Part shown: positions 24,130-36,124 of the stretch, piece by piece | How the letters are laid out: every line of letters starts with the position of its first letter | Numbering within the stretch: position 1 is the first letter of the stretch | Assembly: GCF_050003625.1 (NCBI RefSeq) | Contig: NC_134400.1 | Coordinates: 222,930,085-222,994,084, forward strand | DNA length: 64,000 nucleotides | Origin: Haematobia irritans | Taxonomy: Eukaryota; Arthropoda; Insecta; Diptera; Muscidae | Direction of reading: 5' to 3' | Made by a program: the position numbers and the translations under genes | The notes under the pieces: model-generated | Told to the model about the DNA's origin: nothing | Databases searched by the model: none | Seen by the model: the letters and a program-made list of their open reading frames with translations, nothing else

Positions 24130-25174
24130 ATACCCTTCACCACTACTGTGGTACAGGGTATAATAAGTTTGTGCATTTGTATGTAACGCCAAGAAGGAGT
24201 AATCATAGACCAACCTTTTAGTATACGGATCGGCTTAGAATTAAATTCTGAGTCGATTTAGCGATGTCCGTCTGTCCGTCTGTCTGTCTGTTGGTGTATT
24301 TTTGTGTGCAAAGTACAGCTCGCAGTTTTAGTCCGATTGTCCTAAAATTTGGTATAGGGTCCTCTTTCGGCTCAAAGACAATCCCTATTGATTTTGGAAA
24401 AAAATCGGTTCAGATTTAGATATAGCTGCCATATATATTTTTCACCAATCTGGTCATAATTGGCGTGTATATCAACCGATCTTCCTCAAATTCCGTACAT
24501 CGGAATATTTTATGAGTCTCGAAAAACTTGCAAAATATCAGCTAAATCGGTTCAGATTTAGATATAGCTCCCATATATAGCTTTCGCCCGATTTACACTC
24601 ATTTGCCCACAGAGGCCAATTTTTTGTTCCGATTTAGTTGAAATTTTGCACAGGGAGTCGAATTAGCATTGTAGCTATGCGTGCCAAATTTGGTTGACAT
24701 CGGTTCAGATTTAGATATAGCTCCCATATATATGTTTTTCTGATTTCGACAAAAATGGTCAAAATACCAACATTTTCCTTGTTAAATCGCCACTGCTTAG
24801 TCGAAAAGTTGTAAAAATGACTCTAATTTTCCTAAACTTCTAATACATATATATCGAGCGATAAATCATAAATAAACTTTTGCGAAGATTCTTTAAAATT
24901 GCTTCAGATTTAAATGTTTCCCATATTTTTTTACTAAAATTGTGTTCCACCCTAGTGCATTAGCCGACTTAAATTTTGAGTCTATAGATTTTGTAAAAGT
25001 CTATCAAATTCTGTCCAAATCGAGTGATATTTAAATGTATGTATTTGGGACAAACCTTTATATATAGCACCCAATACATTTGACGGATGTGATATGGTAT
25101 CGAAAATTTAGATCTACAAAGTGGTTCAGGGTATAATATAGTCGGCCCCGCCCGACTTTAGACTTTCCTTACTT
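24130..25174 (+). mobile_element. Family A' helentron-like element, full length
   Basis: Starts ATACCCTTCACCACTACTGT after a T-run. GTCY block at about 24267-24290. Two to three ~153-bp-type units follow, then the A-family 3' region with TGTTCCACCCTAGTGCATTAG, GGTTCAGGGTAT, the hairpin AGTCGGCCCCGCCCGACT and the final CCTTACTT. It lies in the same neighbourhood of an H-type repeat as the C insertion at 17787, after an AGGAAGCAAATTT phrase. Confidence 0.85.
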
Positions 25175-25177
25175 TCA

Positions 25178-25615
25178 CCACTAAAACCGGAGATATTAAC
25201 CGGTTTATATTCATATCTGGTTTACATAGAAAATTGAAATTTTTTCGCCAGCGGCGCTTTTTACAGACAAATCGTTTTTATAACTGCTTCTTTTATTTCA
25301 TTTCTTCCCAAAACCGAAGATTTTAGCCGATTTATATTCATATTAGGTTTGTAAAGAAAATGAAAAAAGTTTCTCCTACGGCGCTTTGTACATTCAAATA
25401 GTAGTTAAGACCGGAAATATTTATTAAAAAAAAAAAAAAAAACTTTCGTCTGAGGAGCTTTTTACATATACATTCTTCTTACAATCGAATATATAAACCG
25501 ATTTATATCCATATTGGTTAAAAACAAGTTCGCCCGCGGCGTTTTTTATATCGAAATTGTTTTAGAACCGCAGATATTAACTGATTTATATCCATATCCG
25601 GTATAAAATGTTTTT
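25178..25615. repeat. Imperfect tandem repeat, unit ~90-130 bp
   Basis: Four to five diverged units, each with a phrase like CCGGAGATATTAACCGGTTTATATTCATAT and then a GCCAGCGGCGCTTTTTACA-type segment, starting near 25183, 25310, 25395, 25480 and 25560 (motifs given in short form). No frame stays open. The array starts directly at the 3' end of the family A' element. Confidence 0.65.
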
Positions 25616-26095
25616 TTTTGTTTCAAAAATTCGCTTGTTTTTGTTTTTGCAAAATGCGACTTTCCAAACAAACCATGTTGCCACAACCGGTTTTAAACCA
25701 CTTCTGTTTTATTCTACCCGAAAAAAACGAAAGAATTAGTTAAATTTTCAAACGAGATAGTTTATTTTTCCCATACATTTAGCACTAAAAAATAGCAAAG
25801 TGGCGATCGTTTCAAGACGGCCCTTCGTCGTGAATGGGCCATAATACCACAAAGCAACTTTCGCACAACTTTTTGGTAGTTCGAGTAAATCTAAACTGAG
25901 TTTAAAATTTGATGCTATTACCGATATTGTTTTGCAAGTTTTCTTATAACAGAACTTGCAAAAACAAAACTGACCCTGTTGAAGTTACTATGAGCTCATA
26001 CTTCTTTGAGTCCACACATGCGGTGGTTACTTCAATTTAGTTAGCTGTTGGGGTGCACTGGCCTCTAATGTAGCAATTTCTCTTTGATTTGTATG

Positions 26096-26968
26096 GTGGT
26101 ACATGGTGTTAGTATATGGTCTCGAACAACCATGCATAAATTGGTCCACATCGGTCCATAATTGTATATAGCCCCCATATAAACCGATCCCCCGATTTGG
26201 CTTGCGGAGCCTCTAAGAGAACCAAATTTCATCCGATTCGGCTGAAATTTGGTACATGGTGTTGGTATATGTTTTCTAACAACCATGCAAAAATTGGTCC
26301 ATATCAGTCCACATTTACGTATAGCCCCCATATAAACGGACCCCCAAATTTGGCTTGTGATTGCTCTAAGAGAAGCAAATTTCATCCGATCCGGCTGAAA
26401 TTTGGTACATGTACAATCACAAAAAATTGGTTCATATCGACCCAAAAATAATCTACCAAAATTTTATTTTTTTTGAAAACATTGTCAAAATATAATTTCT
26501 ATGTTATAGAAAATTTTGTCAAAATTTTATTTCTATAGAAAATTTTGTCAAAATTTTATTCTATAGAAAATTTTGTCAAAATTTTATTTCTATGGAAAAT
26601 TTTGTAAAAATTTTATTTCTATGGAAAATTTTTTTCCAAATTTTATTTCTATAGAAAATTTTTTCCAAAATTTACTTCTATAGAAAATGTTGTCAAAATT
26701 TTTTGTCAAAATTTTATTTCTATAGAAACTTTAAACTTAATTATATACGTATTTAATCGGCCTTTTTTAGTTTAATATATACCACGTATGGACTATGTGG
26801 TATATATTACGGTGTTAGGAAGTTTTAAGATACCTTGCCAGCGGCAAGTGTTACCGCAACCCAAGTAATTCTATTGTGGATGACAGTCTTCAGTAGAAGT
26901 TTCTACGCAATCCATGGTGGAGGGTATATAAGCTTCGGCCTGGCCGACCTTACGGCCGTATATACTTG
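26096..26968 (+). mobile_element. Family D helentron-like element, 5'-truncated
   Basis: Starts inside the ~153-bp repeat section (CATGGTGTTAGTATATGG), followed by two to three units with CCCCCATATAAAC. An internal minisatellite with a TTTCTATAGAAAATTTTGT unit occupies about 26455-26730. The 3' region has CAATCCATGGTGGAGGGTAT, the hairpin TTCGGCCTGGCCGA and TATACTTG. The ATACCC start and GTCY block are missing. Confidence 0.85.
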
Positions 26969-28305
26969 TTCTTTTTAAGTTCTTATCAACGAAACTATGA
27001 TTACAAATCATACCGTCACCACCTTAGGCATATTCAGATCAATCTTCTTCCCAGACATGCCATCGGTTAGGTTGTGCAAAGTTCTAAAAAAGTTCCTTTT
27101 GTTTATTTTCTTGGCAAAGTTTTAGTTTTATACAATGCAACATAAAACCACCCGCAAGTTTGCAACAGTATCACAAGTCCCTCAACAAAAAGGTTAAACA
27201 TAAATAAAGAATGGATTCGTAAAGTTCATTTATGGTATGTATGCTGTGATTTATTTCACATGAAAATATTTTCACAAATTGTTTTGTATTTGCTGCACTG
27301 CTTCCACTGAGTGTGAACGTCAGGAATCACAGGGTTTCCAATGGAGATAATTATTCATGATTTTCTTGTTCCTTTGTTGTTATCAGAGAGAGAGAGAGTA
27401 GGATTGTGTAGGGTTGTAGGGAAAATGTAAATTTTCTTGTTGTATTTCATCAAGGATCACGGGCAGTTTCTCACATTCCATTTTATTTATTTTTGTTTTA
27501 CATTTCATTGAACTTTTACATACTCATGGTTCTTTGTTAGTCTTGTATTGCCATTGAATGGATTTCACTTAATCCTATGGCCATGGTATGGGGTAGTAAT
27601 TTATTCAATTTGGATGACTGTCAAGTGTAGATGGTACTTAAAAGTTGCAGGGTATCATTATAAGTGAGAGAATGTAAAATTTAATTTATTTCATTTTGAT
27701 TTTTTGGTATGAACTCTCGGATATTCCACGAGTAAGGAATTAACAGTGTCTGCTAAGTTTTTGTCTTTATACCCTGCGCCACACTGTGCACACAGAGAAG
27801 AGATTGGTTGGAACACGTTTGCAGTAATGAATATTCGACAGTCAGTCAGAATAAAATATAAGTTGTCTCAATATTTTTTCGGTACTGATGAATATATTTT
27901 TCTCCTTATAACCATTTGGCGAAAATTCCAATAAATGTTCTTCTGTGTGGCAAGATAAATAGTTGTGGCAACCAAATATCTCTTCTATGAAACATATTTC
28001 CTAACATCGGTAGATACGATCTACTGTAACGAAATTTCCCAACTGTAATATAGTAGTCATCACTTGCAGTTGGTAACTACAGCCGAATTCTATTTGAATT
28101 ATGTTTAAAATTTCAATTTCATCATTTTAAAATTTAGTATATATTGTATTTTCAAATTTCATAAACCTGTGTGTAACTGCATTTTAATTCAAAACGGCTA
28201 CATATGGCGGGAAATACAGACGAGAAGTATAGCTTGCGATCCTCTATAGGTCGCATACAAGATATACTCTTTAAGAGCTCGAAATGGACTGCAACGAAGT
28301 AAAAA
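26969..28305. other. Noncoding DNA with a solo A-family 5' end and a small MITE
   Basis: ATACCCTGCGCCACACTGTG at about 27769-27788 is the bare 5' tip of a family A element. It is followed at once by a small repeat with inverted ends CACACAGAGAAGA and TTCTTCTGTGTG (27789-27950). A (GA)n run lies near 27385. No gene is supported. Confidence 0.55.
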
Positions 28306-28554
28306 CAAGTAAGGAAAGTCTAAAGTCGGGCGGGGACGACGGGTATAATATCCCTGCACCACTTTGTTGATCTAATTTTCGGTACCATATCACATCCGTC
28401 AAATGTGTTGGGGACTACATATAAAGGTTTGTCCCAAATACATGTATTTAAATATCACTCGATCTGGACAGAATTTGATAGACTTCTACAAAATCTATAG
28501 AGTCAAAATTTAGGTCGGCTAATGCACTAGGGTGGAACACAATGTTAGTAAAAA
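28306..28554 (-). mobile_element. Family A 3'-end remnant, host of the next element
   Basis: Reverse-strand final ~250 bp of a family A element, from ACTTG with the GTCGGGCGGGG hairpin side back to TGTTCCACCCTAG and the T-run. At that T-run the 3' end of a second A element begins. Together with the junctions at 4810 and 34271 it marks one preferred insertion point in family A. Confidence 0.85.
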
Positions 28555-29819
28555 CAAGTAAGGAAAGTCAAAAGTCTGGCGGGGACGACGGGTATAATAT
28601 CCCTGCACCACTTTGTTGATCTAATTTTCGGTACCATATCACATCCGTCAAATGTGTTGGGGACTACATATAAAGGTTTGTCCCAAATACATGTATTTAA
28701 ATATCACTCGATTTGGACAGAATTTGATAAGACTTTTAAGCAATTTTAAGCAATTTTAAGGAAACTTCGCAAAACTTTATTTATGATTTATCGCTCGATA
28801 TATATGTATTAGAAGTTTAGAAAAATTAGAGTCATTTTTACAACTTTTCGACTAAGCAGTGGCGATTTTACAAGGAAAATGTTGGTATTTTGACCATTTT
28901 TCTCGAAATCAGAAAAACATATATATGGGAGCTATATCTAAATCTGAACCGATTTGAACCAAATTTGGCACGCATAACTACAATGCTAATTCTACTCCCT
29001 GTGCAAAATGTCAACTAAATTGGAGTTAAAAATTGGCCTCTGTGGTCATATGAGTGTAAATCGGGCGAAAGCTATATATGGGAGATATATCTAAATCTGA
29101 ACCGATTTCAACCAAATTTGGCTCGCATAGCTACAATACTAATTCTACTCCCTGTGCAAAATTTCAATTAAATCGGATTAAAAGATTGGCCATTGTGGTC
29201 ATATGAGTGTAAATCGGACGAACGATATATATGGGAGCTATATCTAAATCTGAACCGATTTCAATAAAATTTGGCACACTTGACTACACTACTAATTGTA
29301 CTCCTAGTGCAAAATTTATACCAAATTGGGGTAAAACTCTGGCTTCTGGGACCGTATTAGTCCATATCGGGCGAAAGATATACATGGGAGCTATATCTAA
29401 ATATATTTCAATCAAATTTGGCACACTTGACTATAGTACTAATTGTTCTTCTTGTGCAAAATTTTAAGCAAATTAGTGTAAAACTCTGGCTTCTGGGGCC
29501 ATATAAGACCATATCGGGCTAAATATATATATGGGAGCTATATCTAAATCTGAACCGATTTGTTCCAAAATCAATAGGGTTATATTCTGAGCGAAAACAC
29601 ATACTTGTGCCTAATTTGAAGTCGATTGGACTAAAACTGCGACCTAGACTTTGATTACAAAAATGTGTTCACGGACAGACGGACATGGCTTTATCGACTC
29701 AAGAGCTCACCCTGAGCATTTTTGCCAAAGACACCATGTGTCTATCTCGTCTCCTTCTGGGTGTTGCAAACATATGCACTAACTTATAATACCGTGTTCC
29801 ACAGTGTGGCGCAGGGTAT
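28555..29819 (-). mobile_element. Family A helentron-like element, near full length
   Basis: Reverse copy with the 3' hairpin end at 28555 and the 5' end GTGTGGCGCAGGGTAT at 29819. Several 153-bp units lie between 28900 and 29560, and the GTCY block (as GACAGACGGACATGG) at about 29674. A deletion near 28730 fused the last region to AGCAATTTTAAGG, which is itself repeated. Very similar at its 3' end to the neighbouring remnant, so the two are close relatives. Confidence 0.85.
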
Positions 29820-30418
29820 AATTAATGGTTTGTAGCGGAACTGCTTGTTATCCTTAAGGACACAAAAAACTTCGAATTTTAGGGATCAATTAAAAATGTA
29901 GTCTAAGGAAATAAAGTGTAGCATTCTAACCGTAAAGCGTATTACGATGGGTTATGGACGCTAACCTTGGATTTGATTTAAGGCTACATCATTCGTTCAT
30001 CTGGTCAACAAATTTTTCGTTATGGAGGCTTTTTGAATCAAGAGTAGATGGGAAAACTCAAAGATTTTCGATCGCAGACTTCAATCTCTTGTGGCATATG
30101 CACTTCCCAGGATTATTAGGTAAATGTTTTATTTTTTCATATTATTGTTTAAGATCTAAAAAATATTTTTTTTTTGTGCATCTGTTTTATACTCTGAATA
30201 TATTTAAATAAAAATATTACCTATAATGTGTAAATTTAACTAAATATATCATTTTTCAATTCAATTGGGGGTATTGCCATGGTTGGGTTTTAATTGCATC
30301 TCCTATAATTCGATTGAGTCGACCGAATTAGTCAGGTGCCACAACTGCCAACAGATAGTTGCTACAACTGCCAAAATGATGTTTGCAATAAATTCGGTTA
30401 TCACAACCAATCTGTATT
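29820..30418. other. Unassigned, possibly unique DNA
   Basis: An open frame at 29954-30211 reads KTQRFSIADFNLLWHMHF before a GTAAATG that could be a donor, but no acceptor or homology could be named. Treated as noncoding until tested. Confidence 0.3.
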
Positions 30419-31190
30419 CTCTGTGTGGAACAGGGTATTATACGTTAGTGCATATGTTTGCAACACCCTTTGTCTTTGGCAATAATGCTCAGGGTGGGCC
30501 TCTGAGACGATCTAGGCATGTCCGTCTGCCTGTGAACACATTTTTGTGATCAAAGTCCAGGTCGCAATTTTAGTCCAATCGACTTCAAGTATGTCTTTTG
30601 GGTCAGAATAGAATCCAAAAAACATCGGTTCAGATTTAGATATAGCTCCCATATATCCCGTTATGCACTTATAAGCCCCCAGAAGCCAGAGTTTTACTCC
30701 GTTTTACATAAAATTTTGCACAGAGATAACATTGTTACTATGCATGTCCCCCGTGGTGCAATGGTTAGCATGCCCGCCTTGCATACACAAGGTCGTGGGT
30801 TCGATTCCTGCTACGACCGAACACCAAAAAAAAAGTTTTTCAGCGGTGGATTATCCCACCTTAGTAATGCTGGTGACATTTCTGAGGGTTTCAAAGCTTC
30901 TCTAAGTGGTTTCACTGGAATGTGGAACGCCGTTCGGACTCGGCTATAAAAAGGAGGTCCCTTGTCATTGAGCTTAACATGGAATCGGGCAGCACTCAGT
31001 GATAAGAGAGAAGTTCACCACTGTGGTATCACAAAGGACTGAATAGTCTAAGTGAGCCTGATACATCGGGCTCCCACATAACCTGACCTAACATATTATG
31101 CATGGCAAATTTGGTTGAAATCAGTTCAGATTTACATATAGCTCCCATATATAAAATCGCCACTGCTAAGTCAAAAAATTGTTAACGATG
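30419..31190 (+). mobile_element. Family A element, degraded and split by a SINE
   Basis: Starts in the 5' hairpin (CTGTGTGGAACAGGGTAT), with a shortened GTCY block near 30519 and one or two repeat units. It is interrupted at ATGCATG by the SINE at 30747-31093 and resumes with GGCAAATTTGG. The missing first bases and lost internal units show an old copy. Confidence 0.8.
30747..31093 (+). mobile_element. tRNA-derived SINE with target-site duplication
   Basis: Full-length copy inserted in a family A element. The head has A box GGTGCAATGGTTAGCATGC and exact B box GGTTCGATTCC (about 30797-30807). The body runs to a tail CCTGACCTAAC. Flanking TACTATGCATG (30736-30746) and TATTATGCATG (31094-31104) form an 11-bp duplication with one mismatch, the mark of LINE-type target-primed insertion. 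Removing the SINE and one repeat restores the family A sequence. Confidence 0.92.
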
Positions 31191-31324
31191 GCTTAAGATT
31201 ATAGTATCTCCCATATTATTGAGTTTTCACTCAAGAGACTTTGTCTTTAGAGACTTCAAGCCATTATGTGTATCTGCGTTTCTATACGAAAAATCTTCAA
31301 GGCCATTCGAAACATTGGGCCTAT

Positions 31325-31563
31325 TATGCAAGGAATGTGATCACCCCAAACATATTTCAAGAGCACAAGAATATTTTTGGACATTGAACAAGGAATATTT
31401 TTGCCGCAAAAATGTTGTTTTCTCGGCAAAAATATACATAGTTGGCGAAAATAACATGGCTCCTACAAAATTGTTCCATGTTCACAATTCAAAAACAAAA
31501 ACAAAAAAAAACATTTTGTCTTGAAACATGTTTGGGGCGATTATATTCCTTCTCTCAGTGTAG
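31325..31563. mobile_element. Small MITE with ~30-bp inverted ends
   Basis: AAGGAATGTGATCACCCCAAACAT on the left is inverted on the right as ATGTTTGGGGCGATTATATTCCTT, with three or four mismatches (motifs about 24 bp, positions 31329-31352 and 31529-31552). The interior includes a CAAAAATGTTG/GGCAAAAATA section. Related words occur in the element near 9760-10610. No protein is encoded. Confidence 0.6.
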
Positions 31564-31815
31564 GATACAAACAAATTAAGGTAAACACAGTAGTAAATTG
31601 TCAATATTTAATTGCCAATAACAAATTGAAAGCAAAATAAATCCAGTTAAACGAATATCTCATTACACCGCCGAGAAAAAAAAACAAAAATAAATTAAAT
31701 CATTAAATCGAATTTAAGGAACAAACCCAATTTCCCTTTGAAAATCAAATGAAAAACGAAATGCAGAGAAAAACAATCGCACAGGAAATACCTTCATCAT
31801 GATAAGCACACTCAC

Positions 31816-32051
31816 CTTTGTTGTTTGGGCTGGGCTTTGACCATTTGTGAGGCATCCTCGTTGAATGTGTCGTCCTCCAGGGGTTCACCATCGCTTCCGG
31901 TTAAACGGCGATACACTTCATGTGGGACATCAGTGCCGGCGGAATTTGATGGAGGCTTGTCATTGTTGTTTTTGTGATTGACAGGGTTCACTTGAAATCG
32001 ATTGGGTGGCCTATCGACCGAACCCATCTCCAACGATGAGAAGTCGGACAT
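31816..32051 (-). CDS. First coding exon, candidate SLC12 cation-chloride cotransporter
   Basis: On the reverse strand an ATG at 32051 in the context AAAAAAATG opens 78 codons plus two bases and ends at AG|GTGAGT (GT at 31815-31814). The peptide starts MSDFSSLEMGSVDRPPNRFQ and is acidic and disordered, ending in KAQPKQQR. RFQV at about residues 18-21 fits the RFx[V/I] docking motif for SPAK/OSR1 kinases, which is typical of SLC12 N-termini. EVYRRLTG and a LEDDTF segment follow. No transmembrane part is in this exon. The fly KCl cotransporter (kazachoc) or an NKCC-like protein are the leading options; the family call is inference from the motif and general character. The rest of the gene would lie below 31.8 kb or outside the window. 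Confidence 0.7.
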
Positions 32052-33021
32052 TTTTTTCTTTTCTCAATCAAAAAGGATATCGGATTTTTCGCTTTTTTTC
32101 ACAAATAAAAGTCAATTGGTGTTAATACAAAACCACAAATAATATTGTGAGACTTTTGATATCTCCCCTTAAATTGAACTTTTGATCACAGAGAAAAGAA
32201 GGCAAAATTTAAAAGAGGGATTTTATTTTTTTAATTTTATCAGCCAAATTTTTGTGCGTTGTCACTTGAATGCGATATTTTTTCTCCACTGGGAATAGAA
32301 CGTCTAATTGCTTATTTTCTTTTTTTAAGCACCAATAAAACAAACTAAAATAAAACGAAAAAAATGGTTTCGTTAAAATGGTCTCTATTTAATTGCCTCC
32401 CTCAGAGGTAGTGTAAAATTCTACATAAATATTCCGTATCCATTAGGGGTTTTCCGAATTTTTCCGTTTTCTTTTCCTATATCGGTTATTATTCGCGCCT
32501 GACAACGGCAGCATCGATTTTCATTTTTGTTCGAATGTTTGCACTTTTTCATAACCATCATGATGACGTATGGCCTAGGTCATCATGTTGGTTTATTGCC
32601 GAGGCTAAAAGGTTTAGACGTGTACACACAAAGTAAACAAAACATTTAATGGAAACAACTGAAAATAGAAACAGAAAAAAAAAACAAAACAAAAATAAAT
32701 TAGTGCATTTAATTTAAGAAAACATAACAATTTGAAAATAAACCAATATGGCAAAAATTTAAAACATATACAGATACTATATAAAAAAAATCAGTTCATG
32801 CAAAACAAGTAGGAAAAAATCGGAAAGAAAGGGAAGAACCTATGATTCTCTAAATAAACTTATCGAAATCAGCACAATTTTACTTTGGACAACTAGCGTA
32901 AAAGTGAGACCATTTCAGAGCATTATTTATCGCTGATGAATCGCTATACGAGGAGGCCAAGAAATATTCGAGACACTTGGCGAAGATGCTTCCAAGAGAC
33001 TTCTGGTGCTCTTCTTTTTTT
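32052..33021 (-). promoter_or_regulatory. Likely 5'UTR and promoter region of the 31.8-kb exon
   Basis: This unique, repeat-free stretch lies directly upstream of the start codon. It includes a relatively GC-rich patch at about 32480-32620 with GGCGCGAAT (reverse strand), GCATCGATTTT and a TGACGTA word near 32574. No TATA box with good spacing was found. Assignment rests on position only. Confidence 0.35.
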
Positions 33022-34271
33022 ATACCCTGCGCCACACTGTGGAACAGGGTATTATAAGTTAGTGCATATGTTTGTAACACCCAGAAGGAGACGAGATAGT
33101 CACATGGTGTCTTTGGCAATAATGCTCAGGGTGGGTCCCTGAGTCGATATAACCATGTCCGTCTGTCCGTCCGTCCGTCTGTCTGTGAACACATTTTTGT
33201 GATCAAAGTCTAGGTCGCAATTTAAGTCCAATCGCCTTCAAATTTGGCACATGTTCCTAATTTGGGTCAGAATAGAACCCTATTGTTTTTAAAAGAAATC
33301 GGTTCAGATTTAGATATAGCTCCCATATATATCTTTCGCCCGATATGCACTAATATGGACCCAGCAGCCAGAGTTTTATACCGATTTACTTGAAATTTTG
33401 TACAAACATAACACTTAGTCGTATAGTCAAGTGTGCAACATTTGATTGAAATCGGTTCAGATTTAGATATAGCTCCCATATATATCTTTCGCCCGATATG
33501 GACTAATAGGGTCCGAAAGGCCAGAGTTTTGGCCAAATTTAGTTGAAATTTTGCACAGGGAGTAGTTTTAGCACTGTAGCTATGCGTGCCAAATTTGATT
33601 GAAATCGGCTCAGATTTAGATATAGCTCTCATATATATCTTTCGCCCGATATGGACTAATATGGTCCTAGAAGCCAGAGTTTTTGCCCAATTTGTTTGAA
33701 ATTTTGCACTAGGAGTACAATTAGTAGTTCAGTTAAGTGTGCAAAATTTGATTGAAATCGGTTAAGATTTAGATATAGCTCCCATTTATATCTTTCGCCC
33801 GATATGGACTAATATGGTTCTAATAGCCAGAGTTTTGGCCCAATATGGTTGAAATTTCGCACAGGGAGTAGATTTAGCATTGTAGCTATGCGTGCCAAAT
33901 TTGATTGAAATCGGTTCAGATTTATATATAGCTCCTATATATAGCTTTCGCCCGATTTACACTCATATGACCACAGAGGCCAATTTTTTACTCCGATTTA
34001 GTTGAAATTTTGCACAGGGAGTAGAATTAGCATTGTAGCTATGCGTGCCCAATCTGGTTGAAATCGGTTCAGATTTAGATATAGCTCCCATATAATGGTC
34101 AAAATACCAACATTTTCCCTTTTAAAATCGCCTCTGCTTAGTCGAAAACTTGTAAAAAGGACTGTAATTTTCCTTATCATCAAATACATATAAATCAAGC
34201 GATAATCATAAAAAAAAAACTTTTGCGCAGTTTCCTTAAAATTGCTTCAGATTTAAATGTTTCCCATATTT
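33022..34271 (+). mobile_element. Family A helentron-like element, 3'-truncated at the hot junction
   Basis: Starts ATACCCTGCGCCACACTGTG after a run of seven T. GTCY block at about 33156-33186; six or so 153-bp units up to about 34080. Then come the GCCTCTGCTTAGTCG region and GTTTCCCATATTT, where the next A element begins. This is the same internal position at which the element at 3869 is cut. Confidence 0.85.
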
Positions 34272-34713
34272 ATACCCTGCGCCACACTGTGGAACAGGGT
34301 ATTATAAGTTAGTGCATATGTTTGTAACACCCAGAAGGAGACGAGGTAGACATATGGTGCCTTGGGAAATAATGCTCAGGGTGGTTCCCTGAGTCGATAT
34401 AACCATGTCCGTCTGTCCGTCCATCCGTCCGTCCGTCTGTCTGTGAACACATTTTTGTGATCAAAGTCTAGGTCGCAATACAAGTCCAATATCAATAATT
34501 AAGAGCATACACAATAAATAGAAATAAAATGTTAATATTGTTTGATTTTATTCTTAATTAGTGAAATTCATGTTTATTGCCTAATTTATAAACCAAGTGT
34601 ATAGATTTTATGGAAGTCTAACAAATTTTGCCCAGATCGGAAAATGTGGATCTACAAGGTGGTGCAGGGTATAATATAGTCGGTCCCGCCCGACTTTAGA
34701 CTTTCTTTAATTG
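34272..34713 (+). mobile_element. Family A element, internally deleted (~440 bp)
   Basis: Keeps the 5' hairpin and a long GTCY block (about 34407-34443). It then jumps, near 34485, to AT-rich sequence and a diverged 3' end with GGTGCAGGGTAT, hairpin AGTCGGTCCCGCCCGACT and TTTAATTG. All 153-bp units are gone. It shows that both ends survive without the core. Confidence 0.85.
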
Positions 34714-34724
34714 TTTAAAGTATG

Positions 34725-35232
34725 AGACAACCCAGCAAAAAATGGACGCATACATTTTTTTAAAGCGTATCTCCATCAATTTTGGCCACTTCCGATGAAG
34801 TCTTTTTGGACAAGTATTAGAAAGTACTCGATTAGGCTCCGAGCAACAAAATTTGGAAGTTCTTCCAAAGGCACCACTTAAAAGCACTTCCAAAAATGTC
34901 CTCCCAACGACGTTCTTTTTTATTTTAACTACATAGGAAATTTCGTTTAATACAATTTTTATAATTCGCTCTTCCAAGTGACTTCTGATGCTCCCCGTTT
35001 TTTAAAAAGGATGGAACAACCCAGCAAAAAAATGGACGTTGTTCCACATACATTTCTTTTAAAGCGCATCCCTGAATCCTCCATCAATTTTTGCCACTTC
35101 CGACGCAATCCTTTTGGACAAGTTCTTCCAAAGGCACCACTTAAAAGCACTTCCAAAAATCTCCTCTCATAGATGTTCTTTGTTTTAACTACATAGGAAG
35201 TTCTTTTAATACAATTTTTATAATTCGCTCTT
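34725..35232. repeat. Tandem duplication, period ~280 bp, CCCAGCAAAAA-type
   Basis: Two units, each starting ACAACCCAGCAAAAAATGGACG-like text (34727 and 35020) and ending AATTTTTATAATTCGCTC. The first has an extra GTATTAGAAAGTACTCG section. CCCAGCAAAA is also the terminal sequence of the repeats at 44804 and 49272, so this may be a duplicated copy of that family without its far end. Reverse-strand open frames here are not gene-like. Confidence 0.7.
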
Positions 35233-36110
35233 TTTATATGTTTAATGGGTAATTTTAACTTTTTTGTTTCAAATAGGTTTAGAACAGAGTAAGAATGAGA
35301 TGGAAATGAGATTCTCATTAATAATTGTGATAATTTGCAGATAAAATTAAACATTTCCACTTCAATTCAGATAACGTGAACATTTTTCCAATTCAATTGA
35401 TGCATATGTCACAAATGCTTTCTTGCCTCAATCCACTTTTGTCTTAATTTAATTGATTCAACCACAGGATAAAGCCCATCTACCATAGCAATATAACTGT
35501 GAGCCACTTCTGTTATAATCGACATAAATGGATTATGTCCAATCGGATTAAGATCAATACATCCCAAAAATATGCCTTTAGTACTAACAAAAAAGGACGA
35601 AAGATATCCTGAAATGCAGATTGTATAACTCCTAAGGCCATTCTATACCCATCTATCTCCCATCTGGTTTTATGTAAATCCAATATTTTCAATATTTAGG
35701 CCAATAAATTCAATATTGACCTGTGGACAAATAATTCGATAAGGACATAAATGCTTTTGGTCACATATTTGCAAATTTCCAATGTATTTTCTTCTATGGA
35801 TTACCACATATTTTTGTGGATATTTGCATTCGGAAATAAATGCCCTGTGACATGTTTGTAAACATTTTCCAAAATATCAATGTAATGCGTAGTGAACGTA
35901 GTAGTCACGTAGTGGTAATTCATAATTAAATAGGGTTTCAATAAGTTTTTAAAGAGTTGTGAATATCCTTTAGATATTGGCCCCTCTACACTGATATTAA
36001 AAATATTGGCGTTAAAGAGAAGTTAGATTCTAGTACGAAAAAAATTATTTCGTATCTTATTTTGTGATATTTGGATGACATAGACCCTTCGTCAGTCTAT
36101 TTAAATTAAA
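35233..36110. other. AT-rich noncoding DNA
   Basis: No gene or named repeat recognised. Includes CCAATATTTTCAATATTTAGG-type low-complexity sequence near 35680. Confidence 0.45.
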
Positions 36111-36124
36111 CCTTAGTGAAGGTA

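Noticed and set aside
25800..25865. Possible Tc1-type transposase C-terminus (LRREWAIIPQSNFRTTF)
   Set aside because: A single short similarity to the EW.xIPQ helix, no other motif or terminal repeats nearby; too weak to list.
26065..26445. 126-codon minus-strand frame in family D
   Set aside because: Antisense reading of D repeat units; similar spurious frames occur in every D copy (42697-43101, 48087-48413, 55306-56150).
29954..30211. 85-codon frame with a possible donor
   Set aside because: Ends in low-complexity Phe/Tyr runs, no acceptor, no recognised family; kept only as a remark in the region entry.
34959..35360. 133-codon minus-strand frame
   Set aside because: It reads through a tandem duplication with CCCAGCAAAA text; the peptide repeats itself with the duplication and shows no conserved motif.
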